11,245 nt of DNA from CAYGYG01 sp964354155 (GTDB lineage: Bacteria; Hydrothermota; Tepidihabitantia; SM23-42; CAYGYG01). Of this stretch, positions 5,205 through 11,245 are shown one piece after another; the stretch's first letter is position 1, and every line of letters begins with the position of its first letter. Both the position numbers and the translations under genes were made by a program. The stretch spans positions 1 through 11,245 of the forward strand of contig CAYGYG010000050.1 of assembly GCA_964354155.1 (NCBI GenBank), read 5' to 3'. Below the pieces are notes generated by a model. It did no database searches, was not told where the DNA came from, and saw only the letters and a list, made by a program, of their open reading frames with translations.

Positions 5205-7058
5205 TCAGGTCGTGTACCACCGGGGCCAGCGCCCTTGAATGCCCAGAAAGTTGATGCCGCGCAGGAAACTCTGCAATAAACCAGCCCGGCCCCGGAAAAC
5301 CGTACGGCCGTCGGTGGCAACCGATGCGCCATCCGGCCCGACTTCGAACTCTGTCTCGCCGTAGTGTACGATAAGCACCGGCCCGGCCTGGATCGTCACC
5401 GCGCCGCCCGGCTCGCTGCTCTGGATGGTCGTGGCGCGCCGCCGGTCGCGCCGCAACCGAGGCATACTGACCACGAGGTCTGGTGGATCCGCCCCGTGGC
5501 CGGCCAGTAACCGCGGCCAGCGCCCCGAGGCCTGCCCGACAACCGCAATGTGCCGGCCCGACGGCATCTCGACAAGATAGTTACGGTCCTCGAGGCGGTG
5601 AATGCTCATCCCCCGGGGTAACACCACGCGGACCCAGATGGCACCATTCAGCAGCACCAGGAAAAGTATGAGCCCCGGACGCCAGCGCGGGCGCGGCGCG
5701 AAAATAGAATAAAAGGCGGCAACCAGGATCAAGCTCGGCGTCGCCGTCTTGATCACCGAAAAAGTCTGGCCCCCGAAAAGCTGGGCAACCACGATCATCG
5801 CCCGGAGAACCAGCTCGAGCGTCCCGCCGAAAATACCGGCGAGCCACGATGAAACAAGGTTACACGCGGCCACCAGGAATCCCAACGTTACCGCCAGTGA
5901 TGACAGGGGAACCACGATGAGATTGGCGAAAAGCGACAAGGTCGGCAGCCGGTTGAAATAATAGATCAGCAGCGGCGATGTGAAGAGCTGGGCCGAGAGC
6001 GACACGGCCAGGGGGATGAGCAGCGTGTTCCTAAGCCAACGAGGGGTTCGGGCTGGAAACCGTTTTTCCAGGACCGGCATGAGAAGCAGGATTCCGTACA
6101 CCGCTCCGTAAGACAGCTGGGCGCTGACGCTGAACACAATCGATGGGTCGAAAAACAGAAGAATGATCAGCGAGACCGTGGTGACATGAAGCAGGCTGGT
6201 CTTGCGCTCGAGCACGCCGCACATTCCGAGCATAAGGCCCATCAGCGTCGCCCGCATAACCGAGGGACGAAAAGCAGTGACCCCGGCAAAGACAACCAGG
6301 GCAATGCCGATTAGAATAAACGACGGTCGGCGCGGAACCCGGAGCAGTTTCAACAGCAGGTAGCATAAGCCCACGATGTAGGTGATGTGCAGCCCGGATA
6401 CGGCCAGGACGTGCGTCACCCCGGCATTGGCAAAAACCGTTTTGAGATTCGCGGTGAGTCCGCTCTGTCCGCCGATCAGCAGACCGGCCGCCAGGCGGCT
6501 GTTTTCCCCGGTGCAGTATTTCTCAAAGACCGTCCGGAAATAGCGCCGTAGCGGAAAGAAGAGCCGGCGTTCGAGCTCACTGCCTCCGGCAATGCCTTGA
6601 AAAACGATCTGCCCGGATACCGTCCCGAGGTTATGCCACGACGTTTTCGACCCGCTCCGGACAAACCCCGTGACCAGCACCTTTTCGCCCAGTCTCGACT
6701 CGAGATCGTGGTGATAGAAGTGAAACTCCTGCGGCAGGCCGAGCCCCCCGGTTTTGGTGTTGAGTTGCGTGACCTTGACCAGAAGACGCATGCTGTTTCC
6801 GAACAACTCCTCTTCGATCACGTACCCTTCGAAAGCCAACCGGCGGTCGGCCGGAACCGCAACCGCGGGCCGGTGCAGTGCGGTGTTGAGCGCGGCAAGA
6901 AACAGCAAGGTCAGATAGGCTGACCTTGACTCCAGAAAGGAGAGCAGCAGTGTGACTATCACCGCGGCCGCGGTAACAACGTCAGGCAAGTTGACCAGAT
7001 ACTGAAAGAGCACGCCGGCAATCAAGACCAGGCAAATCCTTACTGCCGTTCGGCGCAT
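5205..7058 (-). CDS. comEC: ComEC/Rec2-family membrane protein with reduced C-terminal domain
   Basis: ComEC proteins form the inner-membrane channel through which single-stranded DNA enters during natural transformation. The 617 residues show N-terminal membrane segments (about 1-60), a DUF4131-like OB-type soluble region (about 70-155), then the multi-helix Competence domain with its hallmark HVLAVSGLHITYI at 216-228 and several further membrane helices to about 480. The tail (about 485-617) has only remnants of the metallo-beta-lactamase-like fold (NYLVEMPSGRHIAVVG) and no HxHxDH metal motif, and is roughly half the usual length. ATG 7058 is preceded by a strong site, GGAGGAGGG at 7071-7063. 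It is the last gene of the cysS operon, 60 bases after the roadblock gene. No other competence gene is present, so DNA uptake is an inference. Confidence 0.9.
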   Translation of the reverse strand: MRRTAVRICLVLIAGVLFQYLVNLPDVVTAAAVIVTLLLSFLESRSAYLTLLFLAALNTALHRPAVAVPADRRLAFEGYVIEEELFGNSMRLLVKVTQLNTKTGGLGLPQEFHFYHHDLESRLGEKVLVTGFVRSGSKTSWHNLGTVSGQIVFQGIAGGSELERRLFFPLRRYFRTVFEKYCTGENSRLAAGLLIGGQSGLTANLKTVFANAGVTHVLAVSGLHITYIVGLCYLLLKLLRVPRRPSFILIGIALVVFAGVTAFRPSVMRATLMGLMLGMCGVLERKTSLLHVTTVSLIILLFFDPSIVFSVSAQLSYGAVYGILLLMPVLEKRFPARTPRWLRNTLLIPLAVSLSAQLFTSPLLIYYFNRLPTLSLFANLIVVPLSSLAVTLGFLVAACNLVSSWLAGIFGGTLELVLRAMIVVAQLFGGQTFSVIKTATPSLILVAAFYSIFAPRPRWRPGLILFLVLLNGAIWVRVVLPRGMSIHRLEDRNYLVEMPSGRHIAVVGQASGRWPRLLAGHGADPPDLVVSMPRLRRDRRRATTIQSSEPGGAVTIQAGPVLIVHYGETEFEVGPDGASVATDGRTVFRGRAGLLQSFLRGINFLGIQGRWPRWYTT

Positions 7059-7118
7059 CCTTCCCTCCTCCGGGGAATCATGACCGGGTCACCCACTCCT
7101 CGTCATCGCACCGGCGGT

Positions 7119-7499
7119 CTATGTCTCGTACAGAACTTTCTCGATTTCGCCGGCCAGCCGCTTCATCTCAATCCGGATCAGTCCGGGATTGGCGGTGCGC
7201 GGATTGACTGCCGCATATAGGAAGTATTCATCCCGGATGAAGTAATTGATGACGTATGCCTCTTCGTTGAGCCAGATCAGTTCGACCATCTTTTTGAGTT
7301 TCAAATCCTGGCTCACGGCCCGAGCTGCCGACAGCATCGCCGCCATCTGGGCATCGAATACGGCACTGTCGAATCTGGCTTCAACCACGTGCTGGGCAAT
7401 CGTAATGCCGTCATAGCCCACAAGACTCAAAAAATAACAGCCGGCAATCTTATCGCCGACCTCCCTGATTCTTTCTTCAAAATTCGTCGTGTCGCTCAT
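7119..7499 (-). CDS. Roadblock/LC7 domain protein
   Basis: This 126-residue protein is a single Roadblock/LC7 domain. Visible are the N-terminal helix, the strand GCYFLSLVGYDGITIA, the long helix AQMAAMLSAARAVSQDL, the strands VELIWLNEEAYVINYFI and EYFLYAAVNP, and a final helix. Bacterial members such as MglB act as regulators or partners of small Ras-like GTPases or in polarity and motility, but no GTPase gene lies next to it here, so the partner is unknown. ATG 7499 has AGGAG at 7509-7505, which overlaps the efp stop codon, so the gene is tightly coupled to efp (8-base gap). Confidence 0.85.
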   Translation of the reverse strand: MSDTTNFEERIREVGDKIAGCYFLSLVGYDGITIAQHVVEARFDSAVFDAQMAAMLSAARAVSQDLKLKKMVELIWLNEEAYVINYFIRDEYFLYAAVNPRTANPGLIRIEMKRLAGEIEKVLYET

Positions 7500-7507
7500 T
7501 ATGACTC

Positions 7508-8065
7508 CTAAACCCTTTCCAGGTACTCGCCGGTCACCGTATCAACCCTGACCTTGTCCTGACCCTGCACAAAGGACGGTACCCCGATCTTGAGTCCGGT
7601 TTCGAGTACCGCGGGTTTCATCTGGGCGGCGGCGGTTGCATCCTTGAGTGCCGGATCGGTATCGATCACGGTCAAGACAACGGTCTTGGGCAAGTCAACT
7701 CCGATCGGATGCTGTTCGAAAAACTGTACCTCGAGCCGCGTGTTCGGAGTCAAATACAAAGCGTTGTCGCCGAGGTCCGGCGCGCTGATCACAATCTGAT
7801 CAAAGGTCTTGACATCCATGAAATGGTAGTCATCGCCGTCCGCGTACAAAAAATCCATCGTTACGTGCTCAAGGTCCGCCTCGTCAACGCGCTCATCGGA
7901 ACGGAATCTGATTTCGGTGCTGTTGCCGGTAATGAGATTACGCAGTTTGCAGACAACCATCGCCCGCCAGTTGCCGGGCGCGATGTGCTGTACGGTAAGA
8001 ACCTTGTACGGTTCGGTGCCGAGCTTGATCGCCATGCCTTTCTTGATCTGGGTAGTCTGAATCAT
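7508..8065 (-). CDS. efp: Translation elongation factor P
   Basis: EF-P binds ribosomes stalled on polyproline stretches and promotes peptide bond formation. The 185 residues cover the three domains: KOW-like domain I (MIQTTQIKKGMAIKLG), the middle OB domain (RFRSDERVDEADLEH, then MDFLYADGDDYHFMD), and the C-terminal OB domain, which contains KDATAAAQMKPAVLETGL and ends with the signature VRVDTVTGEYLERV. The ATG at 8065 is chosen over an in-frame TTG at 8080 because it matches the family N-terminus and has AGGAG five bases upstream. At the domain I loop tip, where E. coli has PGK with modified Lys34, this protein has PGNWR (N32, W33, R34), so the usual Lys or Arg position is Asn. The gene follows cysS by 11 bases. 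Confidence 0.96.
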   Translation of the reverse strand: MIQTTQIKKGMAIKLGTEPYKVLTVQHIAPGNWRAMVVCKLRNLITGNSTEIRFRSDERVDEADLEHVTMDFLYADGDDYHFMDVKTFDQIVISAPDLGDNALYLTPNTRLEVQFFEQHPIGVDLPKTVVLTVIDTDPALKDATAAAQMKPAVLETGLKIGVPSFVQGQDKVRVDTVTGEYLERV

Positions 8066-8076
8066 CAGGTCTCCTG

Positions 8077-9462
8077 TCAACGTCGCCGCCAGCGGCCCTT
8101 ATCCTCCTCGTCCTCGACCGAGAAACCCAGCCGATACAGCTCGTCCTTCATCTCGTCGGCGAGCGTGAAGATCTTCGCCTCACGCAGTTGGGCCCGAACC
8201 TTCACCATCAAGTCCATCAGTTCATTTTCGCGTCCGCTGGTCGGCCTTTTCACCTTCAGGTCGAAGCCCAACGTGGCAAGATAGCAGGCTGCGCTCTGGT
8301 ACAGCTTCCTCGCTATTTCGAATTTCTTGTCGACGTGGAGCGCCTCAAAGCCCTCGCTGACCAGGTCGTAGACGACACTCAACGCCTGAGGCGTATTCAG
8401 ATCATCGTCCATCGCCGCGACAAAATCCTTAAGTCTCAAGAGATCGTCGGCCGACGCCGGGTTCGGTGCCGGCTGGTCGGTCAAGAAAAAATTGAAATAC
8501 TTGGCGATGCGTTCAAACCCGTTCTTGGCTTCAACCAGACGTTCTTCGTGGTAGTCAATCTGACCGCGGTAGTGCGTCTTGAGAAAATACATGCGCAGGA
8601 CGTTGGGGTCGAACCGACCCAGAATCCCTCGAACCGAGCAGGAATGGCCCGTGGATTTGGACATCTTCTCGCCGGTCAGGTTGAGCATCCCGTTGTGCAC
8701 CCAGTACTTGACGAACTGCTTCTCGGTAATGCCCTCGCATTGGGCGACCTCATTCTCATGATGAGGAAAAATCAGGTCTTCACCCCCGGTATGGACGTCG
8801 ATCCCGTCACCCAGCAGGTGCATCGCCATTGCCGAACACTCGATGTGCCAGCCCGGTCGGCCCCGGCCCCAGGGGCTCTCCCACCACGGTTCGTCCGGTT
8901 TGGCCTTCTTCCACAACACGAAGTCGGCTGGGTCTTCCTTGCCCGGGTCGACGTCCACGCGCGAATCGGCAATCAGATCCTCTACCTTTTTCTTCGCCAG
9001 CCGGCCGTAGCCCGGAAACTTTTTCACCCTGAAGTAGACATCGCCTTGCCGATGATAGGCCAGTCCTTTCTGCTCCAGCTTGTCCACCATCGTGATGATC
9101 TCCTGCGTGTATTGCGTGGCTCTCGGATAGTAGGCCGCCCGCGCGATGTTGAGCCGGTCGGAATAGGTGAAGAAAAGGTCGATGTTCCGCTGGGCCAGCT
9201 CCCGCCAATCAATCTTCTGTTCACGAGCCCGTGCCAAAATCCGGTCCTCGACATCCGTGAAATTGACTACCTGCATGACGCGGAAGCCCTTGAATTCGAG
9301 ATACCGACGCAAGACGTCGGCGGTGACAAAGGCGCGCATGTGACCCAGGTGCGGTTCGCCCTGCACCGTCATGCCGCAGGTGTACATCCGCACCAGGTGC
9401 GACTCCAGGGGCGTAAACCGCTCTTTCTTGCCGGAGAGCGTATTCGTCAGGAAGAGCGCCAT
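8077..9462 (-). CDS. cysS: Cysteinyl-tRNA synthetase
   Basis: Class I synthetase that charges tRNA-Cys. The 461-residue length is normal. The HIGH motif is HLGH (38-41) and the KMSKS motif is intact at 266-270. The zinc ligands known from E. coli are all found at equivalent positions: Cys29 in YTCG, Cys209 in HIECS, and His234 and Glu238 in HHENE. The sequence CGMTVQGEP replaces the commoner CGPTVYD, a variation tolerated in the family. The N-terminus (FLTNTLSGKKERF) aligns with the family start, so ATG 9462 is firm. No Shine-Dalgarno site precedes it because the promoter -10 box ends only five bases upstream. First gene of the operon cysS-efp-roadblock-comEC. Confidence 0.97.
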   Translation of the reverse strand: MALFLTNTLSGKKERFTPLESHLVRMYTCGMTVQGEPHLGHMRAFVTADVLRRYLEFKGFRVMQVVNFTDVEDRILARAREQKIDWRELAQRNIDLFFTYSDRLNIARAAYYPRATQYTQEIITMVDKLEQKGLAYHRQGDVYFRVKKFPGYGRLAKKKVEDLIADSRVDVDPGKEDPADFVLWKKAKPDEPWWESPWGRGRPGWHIECSAMAMHLLGDGIDVHTGGEDLIFPHHENEVAQCEGITEKQFVKYWVHNGMLNLTGEKMSKSTGHSCSVRGILGRFDPNVLRMYFLKTHYRGQIDYHEERLVEAKNGFERIAKYFNFFLTDQPAPNPASADDLLRLKDFVAAMDDDLNTPQALSVVYDLVSEGFEALHVDKKFEIARKLYQSAACYLATLGFDLKVKRPTSGRENELMDLMVKVRAQLREAKIFTLADEMKDELYRLGFSVEDEEDKGRWRRR

Positions 9463-9467
9463 GACTC

Positions 9468-9496
9468 ATTATACTTGGACATCGGCCTTCCGTCAA
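9468..9496 (-). promoter_or_regulatory. Sigma-70-type promoter giving a leaderless cysS transcript
   Basis: On the minus strand TTGACG (9496-9491) is followed by a 17-base spacer and a perfect TATAAT (9473-9468). Five bases (9467-9463) lie between the -10 box and the cysS ATG. As transcripts usually begin about seven bases after the -10 box, the mRNA should start at or within a base or two of the A of the ATG. Confidence 0.85.
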
Positions 9497-9502
9497 CAAG
9501 CA

Positions 9503-9543
9503 AGCCGGATCGGCTCGCGTGAAACGCGCCCGACAGGACGGGC
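9503..9543. other. Three adjoining small hairpins upstream of the cysS promoter
   Basis: Three 5-bp stems follow each other with no gaps: AGCCG/CGGCT (9503-9515, loop GAT), CGCGT/ACGCG (9516-9528, loop GAA) and GCCCG/CGGGC (9528-9543, loop six bases). They lie just upstream of the cysS -35 box and are not obviously transcribed from any promoter seen here. In a G/C-rich stretch this could be chance. Confidence 0.3.
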
Positions 9544-9589
9544 AGACTCAAGACACGAAATCCCCTCGAAGGTCTCAATCCTTGCCTTG

Positions 9590-9644
9590 CTGATTTGCTG
9601 ATTCTCTGATGCGCCTCCCACTGGTCTTCTGATCTCCTGATTCG
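9590..9644. repeat. Octamer tandem repeat CTGATNNN, 3 + 3 copies
   Basis: CTGATTTG, CTGATTCT and CTGATGCG follow each other at exactly 8-bp steps (9590, 9598, 9606). After a 7-base break come CTGGTCTT, CTGATCTC and CTGATTCG (9621, 9629, 9637), again in 8-bp register. The block lies between the divergent promoters of cysS and the peptidase gene. Confidence 0.6.
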
Positions 9645-9678
9645 CGACATCTCTTCTCTATATCGCGTCGCATTTCGA

Positions 9679-9707
9679 TTGACAAAGGCCCGGGCGGATT
9701 GTATAAT
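9679..9707 (+). promoter_or_regulatory. Consensus sigma-70 promoter upstream of the peptidase gene
   Basis: TTGACA (9679-9684), a 17-base spacer and TATAAT (9702-9707) match the consensus in every position. Transcription would start near 9714, giving a 5' untranslated region of about 157 bases that contains the second -10-like cassette and both REP-like hairpins. Confidence 0.85.
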
Positions 9708-9735
9708 CGCCGCAGGCCGAAGGTCTCTACGAAAT

Positions 9736-9762
9736 TGTAGGGCCGGGTTTTACACCCGGCCG
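9736..9762 (+). repeat. REP-like palindromic element, forward copy
   Basis: This 27-base element begins with TGTAG and folds into a hairpin: GGCCGGGT (9741-9748) pairs with ACCCGGCC (9754-9761) around a TTTAC loop. A GTAG tetranucleotide at the 5' foot of a G/C hairpin is the hallmark of REP sequences spread by REP-associated tyrosine transposases. No such transposase is in the window. Confidence 0.65.
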
Positions 9763-9778
9763 CCGGGCGGATTATATA
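9749..9778 (+). promoter_or_regulatory. Possible second, weaker promoter
   Basis: TTTACA (9749-9754) and TATATA (9773-9778) are separated by 18 bases, with the -10-like element supplied by the second cassette copy. The -35-like part falls inside the forward REP hairpin. A weak call that depends on the cassette duplication carrying promoter function. Confidence 0.3.
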
Positions 9779-9801
9779 GTCGCCGGTGGTCTCGAGTTTC
9801 G

Positions 9802-9828
9802 CGGCGGCATATTAAATGCCGCCCTACA
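9802..9828 (-). repeat. REP-like palindromic element, inverted copy
   Basis: Read on the minus strand this element is also exactly 27 bases, begins TGTAGGGC and ends GCCG like the copy at 9736-9762, but points the other way. Its stem GGCGGCAT/ATGCCGCC (loop ATTAA as read on the plus strand) differs from the first copy at several positions on both arms, with pairing kept. The two copies face each other across 39 bases, the layout of a REP doublet (REPIN/BIME-like). Confidence 0.65.
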
Positions 9829-9870
9829 GAGGATTCTAGTTGAATATCACGAACACTAAGGAGGCCATTC

Positions 9871-11245
9871 ATGAAGAAGTACTTTCTTCTGTCATTATTT
9901 GTCGGACTCGCCGCGGCAAGTTATGCCGATGTCCTGTCGTTTTCGACCCTGAAGTCCCTGGCCCAGGCCCGGGCGCAGGCGAAGTGGGGCGAGGTGGTGG
10001 CCGGTCCGGTCCTGCCGGTGTATGATTTGAGCGGTGAGATTGCGTCCTACATCTTCACCTTTAAGCTGGGCCGGGGTATCTTCCCGAGCCACGCCGAGAT
10101 TGAGGCGATGATCGAGGAAGGCGGGCGGCTTGAGGCGCGGCCGGGTAATGATCTGGCGGCGTACCAGCAGGCCTTAGACAAGAGATTTGGGACCAATGTC
10201 TTTGGCAAAGTTGTGGTTGGGGCGCGCTATGACCGAAACCCGGTTTACGTGGTGGGCAACTGTCTACCGCCGCAGGTCTACAACCGGAGCCGGGCTTACC
10301 AACGGGCGCGCGCCGAGCTTGGTCCGCAGGCCGCTTTGGTCAAGGTCTACTACTTAACGCCGCTCAACGAATTCTTTGAGTTCACCGATGGTCAGAAGAC
10401 CCTGCATCTCAACTGCTACTCACTGCAGCCGGTGAACCTCGAGGACTATCGCGGCGTGGGTGAGTCCAAGGTTTCCCTGAAGCCGAAGTGGGATGCCCTG
10501 CTGACGAACCCCGGGTCGCCGGACAAGTTCGACGGCTATGTGCCCAATGTGCCGGCGATACCGCTCTGGAGCTACGGGTGTTCGCCGACCGCGGCCGCTC
10601 AGATCTGCTGGTTCTGGGACTGGTTTATCAATCCGAACGGCTACGGACGGATCATCGACCACTTCTTTGACCGGTGGGACCAGGCTGAAAATCATTGGGA
10701 TTTCAACATACCCAATGTCCATCGCGAGCTGGCCGTGGCGATGGGCACCGACTCAACGACCGGAGGCACCAATGTCGGCAACGTCGCCTCGGGTATCAGA
10801 TCGGTCTTCCAGATGAACGGCTACACCTGCACCAGCAACATCCATTACTGCAATAACTCGGTCGAGGTGATGACCTATCTGCGGCCCGAGATCGATGCCG
10901 GCCGGCCGGTCTACTGGGGTCTGACCAACTACTATCAAGGCGGCCGTTACATCAATCATGGCACCTGCGCCGTCGGCTACAAGTTCATACCGGGCGACAC
11001 GCTGATCACGTTACACACCACCTGGACGAACGGCGAGGAGGACTGGACGATCTGGACCCCGGGCTGTTCGGAACGCGTCTACGAAGTCATTCCGAGCGGT
11101 TCCTCGACGACGAACATCAAAGTGACCGCGCCTTTGGGGCGGATCATGTTCCGGAACTTAAAGTACAAGATGACGTGGCTTTCGAGCGGTACCGGTATCG
11201 ACCACTGCAAGATCTGGTGGGCGCCGAACCGGTGGTGGGGCAATG
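9871..11245 (+). CDS. Secreted C39-like cysteine peptidase with Kre9-like domain, 3' end cut by window
   Basis: An open frame of 458 codons runs off the window end. ATG 9871 has AAGGAGG (9858-9864) six bases upstream. Residues 1-19 are a signal peptide (MKKYFLLSLF core, ending ASYA before Asp20). Residues about 36-66 (AKWGEVVAGPVLPVYDLSGE) resemble the propeptide/inhibitor region of C10-type peptidases. The catalytic domain shows the Cys motif SYGCSPTAAAQ with Cys237, a His motif INHGTCAVGY with His363, and a possible third residue Asn387 in TTWTNG; Cys plus GxPT favours a C39_2-like papain-fold peptidase over C10 streptopain. From about residue 415 (NIKVTAPLG, then KMTWLSSGTGIDHCKIWW) begins a Kre9/Knh1-like Ig-type domain. 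A C-terminal sorting domain would be expected beyond the window. Substrate unknown; extracellular protein degradation is an inference. Confidence 0.8.
   Translation, partial: MKKYFLLSLFVGLAAASYADVLSFSTLKSLAQARAQAKWGEVVAGPVLPVYDLSGEIASYIFTFKLGRGIFPSHAEIEAMIEEGGRLEARPGNDLAAYQQALDKRFGTNVFGKVVVGARYDRNPVYVVGNCLPPQVYNRSRAYQRARAELGPQAALVKVYYLTPLNEFFEFTDGQKTLHLNCYSLQPVNLEDYRGVGESKVSLKPKWDALLTNPGSPDKFDGYVPNVPAIPLWSYGCSPTAAAQICWFWDWFINPNGYGRIIDHFFDRWDQAENHWDFNIPNVHRELAVAMGTDSTTGGTNVGNVASGIRSVFQMNGYTCTSNIHYCNNSVEVMTYLRPEIDAGRPVYWGLTNYYQGGRYINHGTCAVGYKFIPGDTLITLHTTWTNGEEDWTIWTPGCSERVYEVIPSGSSTTNIKVTAPLGRIMFRNLKYKMTWLSSGTGIDHCKIWWAPNRWWGN

Larger units (their letters stand above)
9691..9785 (+). repeat. 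Duplicated 22-bp cassette carrying a -10-like element
   Basis: Copies at 9691-9712 and 9764-9785 begin with the same ten bases, CGGGCGGATT, share TATA in the middle and end with TCGCCG. They differ at only two of 22 positions and lie 73 bp apart. The first contains the TATAAT of the consensus promoter; the second reads TATATAGT instead. Each copy is itself an imperfect dyad. Confidence 0.7.

Noticed and set aside
5188..5206. Hairpin CGGCG/CGCCG just after the comEC stop as intrinsic terminator
   Set aside because: The stem is only 5 bp and no T-tract follows on the minus strand; it is too weak to call.
7081..7091. Palindrome TGACC-G-GGTCA upstream of comEC as an operator
   Set aside because: An 11-base palindrome within an operon gap, with no promoter nearby and a loop too short for a hairpin; likely chance.
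7508..8080. efp starting at TTG 8080
   Set aside because: The five extra residues do not match EF-P N-termini, and AGGAG lies between TTG and the ATG at 8065 at a proper spacing for the latter.
8188..9522. Long plus-strand open frame (444 codons) opposite cysS
   Set aside because: It is antisense to a gene with all CysRS motifs and shows no domain of its own; long antisense frames are common in G/C-rich coding DNA.
9566..9590. Sigma-54 (-24/-12) promoter near the octamer repeat
   Set aside because: A GG and a TTGC are present but the spacing is one base off and the rest of the consensus is missing. I found no good -24/-12 site elsewhere in the intergenic regions.

Overview
The window looks like chromosome from an uncultivated Gram-negative bacterium. 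It carries lipopolysaccharide-transport genes (lptC, lptA, lptB), so an outer membrane is expected. It also has two secreted proteins of a style common in the FCB group and in WOR-3-like candidate phyla: FG-GAP/VCBS repeats with a type IX secretion (T9SS)-type C-terminal sorting domain, and a multidomain cysteine peptidase with a Kre9-like module. The lineage guess rests on protein style only and is tentative. Housekeeping promoters are close to the sigma-70 consensus, and TGA is used as a normal stop in several genes.

Layout. Positions 1-117 hold an AT-rich tandem repeat and a strong promoter. Positions 118-1335 (+) are one secreted FG-GAP-repeat gene, broken by a single in-frame TGA at 397-399 and closed by a strong intrinsic terminator. 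Positions 1383-1607 are non-coding with two long-loop inverted repeats. Positions 5123-1608 (-) form the operon lptC-lptA-lptB-rpoN, driven by a consensus promoter so close to the lptC start that the mRNA should be almost leaderless. Positions 9462-5205 (-) form a second operon, cysS-efp-roadblock/LC7-comEC, whose promoter places transcription start at or next to the cysS ATG. Positions 9470-9870 are a repeat-rich divergent intergenic region: three small hairpins, an octamer tandem repeat, a consensus + strand promoter, a duplicated -10 cassette and two inverted REP-like hairpins. From 9871 (+) a secreted C39-like cysteine peptidase runs off the window end.

The two minus-strand operons combine envelope assembly (Lpt lipoprotein, periplasmic protein and ATPase), sigma-54, translation (CysRS, EF-P), a small GTPase-partner-type protein and a ComEC-like DNA channel. 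The two plus-strand genes are surface or secreted proteins with Shine-Dalgarno sites. The most distinctive signals are the internal TGA with a hairpin just downstream, the covarying REP pair, the leaderless-type promoters, an EF-P lacking the usual Lys/Arg at its loop tip, and a ComEC whose metallo-beta-lactamase-like tail is reduced.
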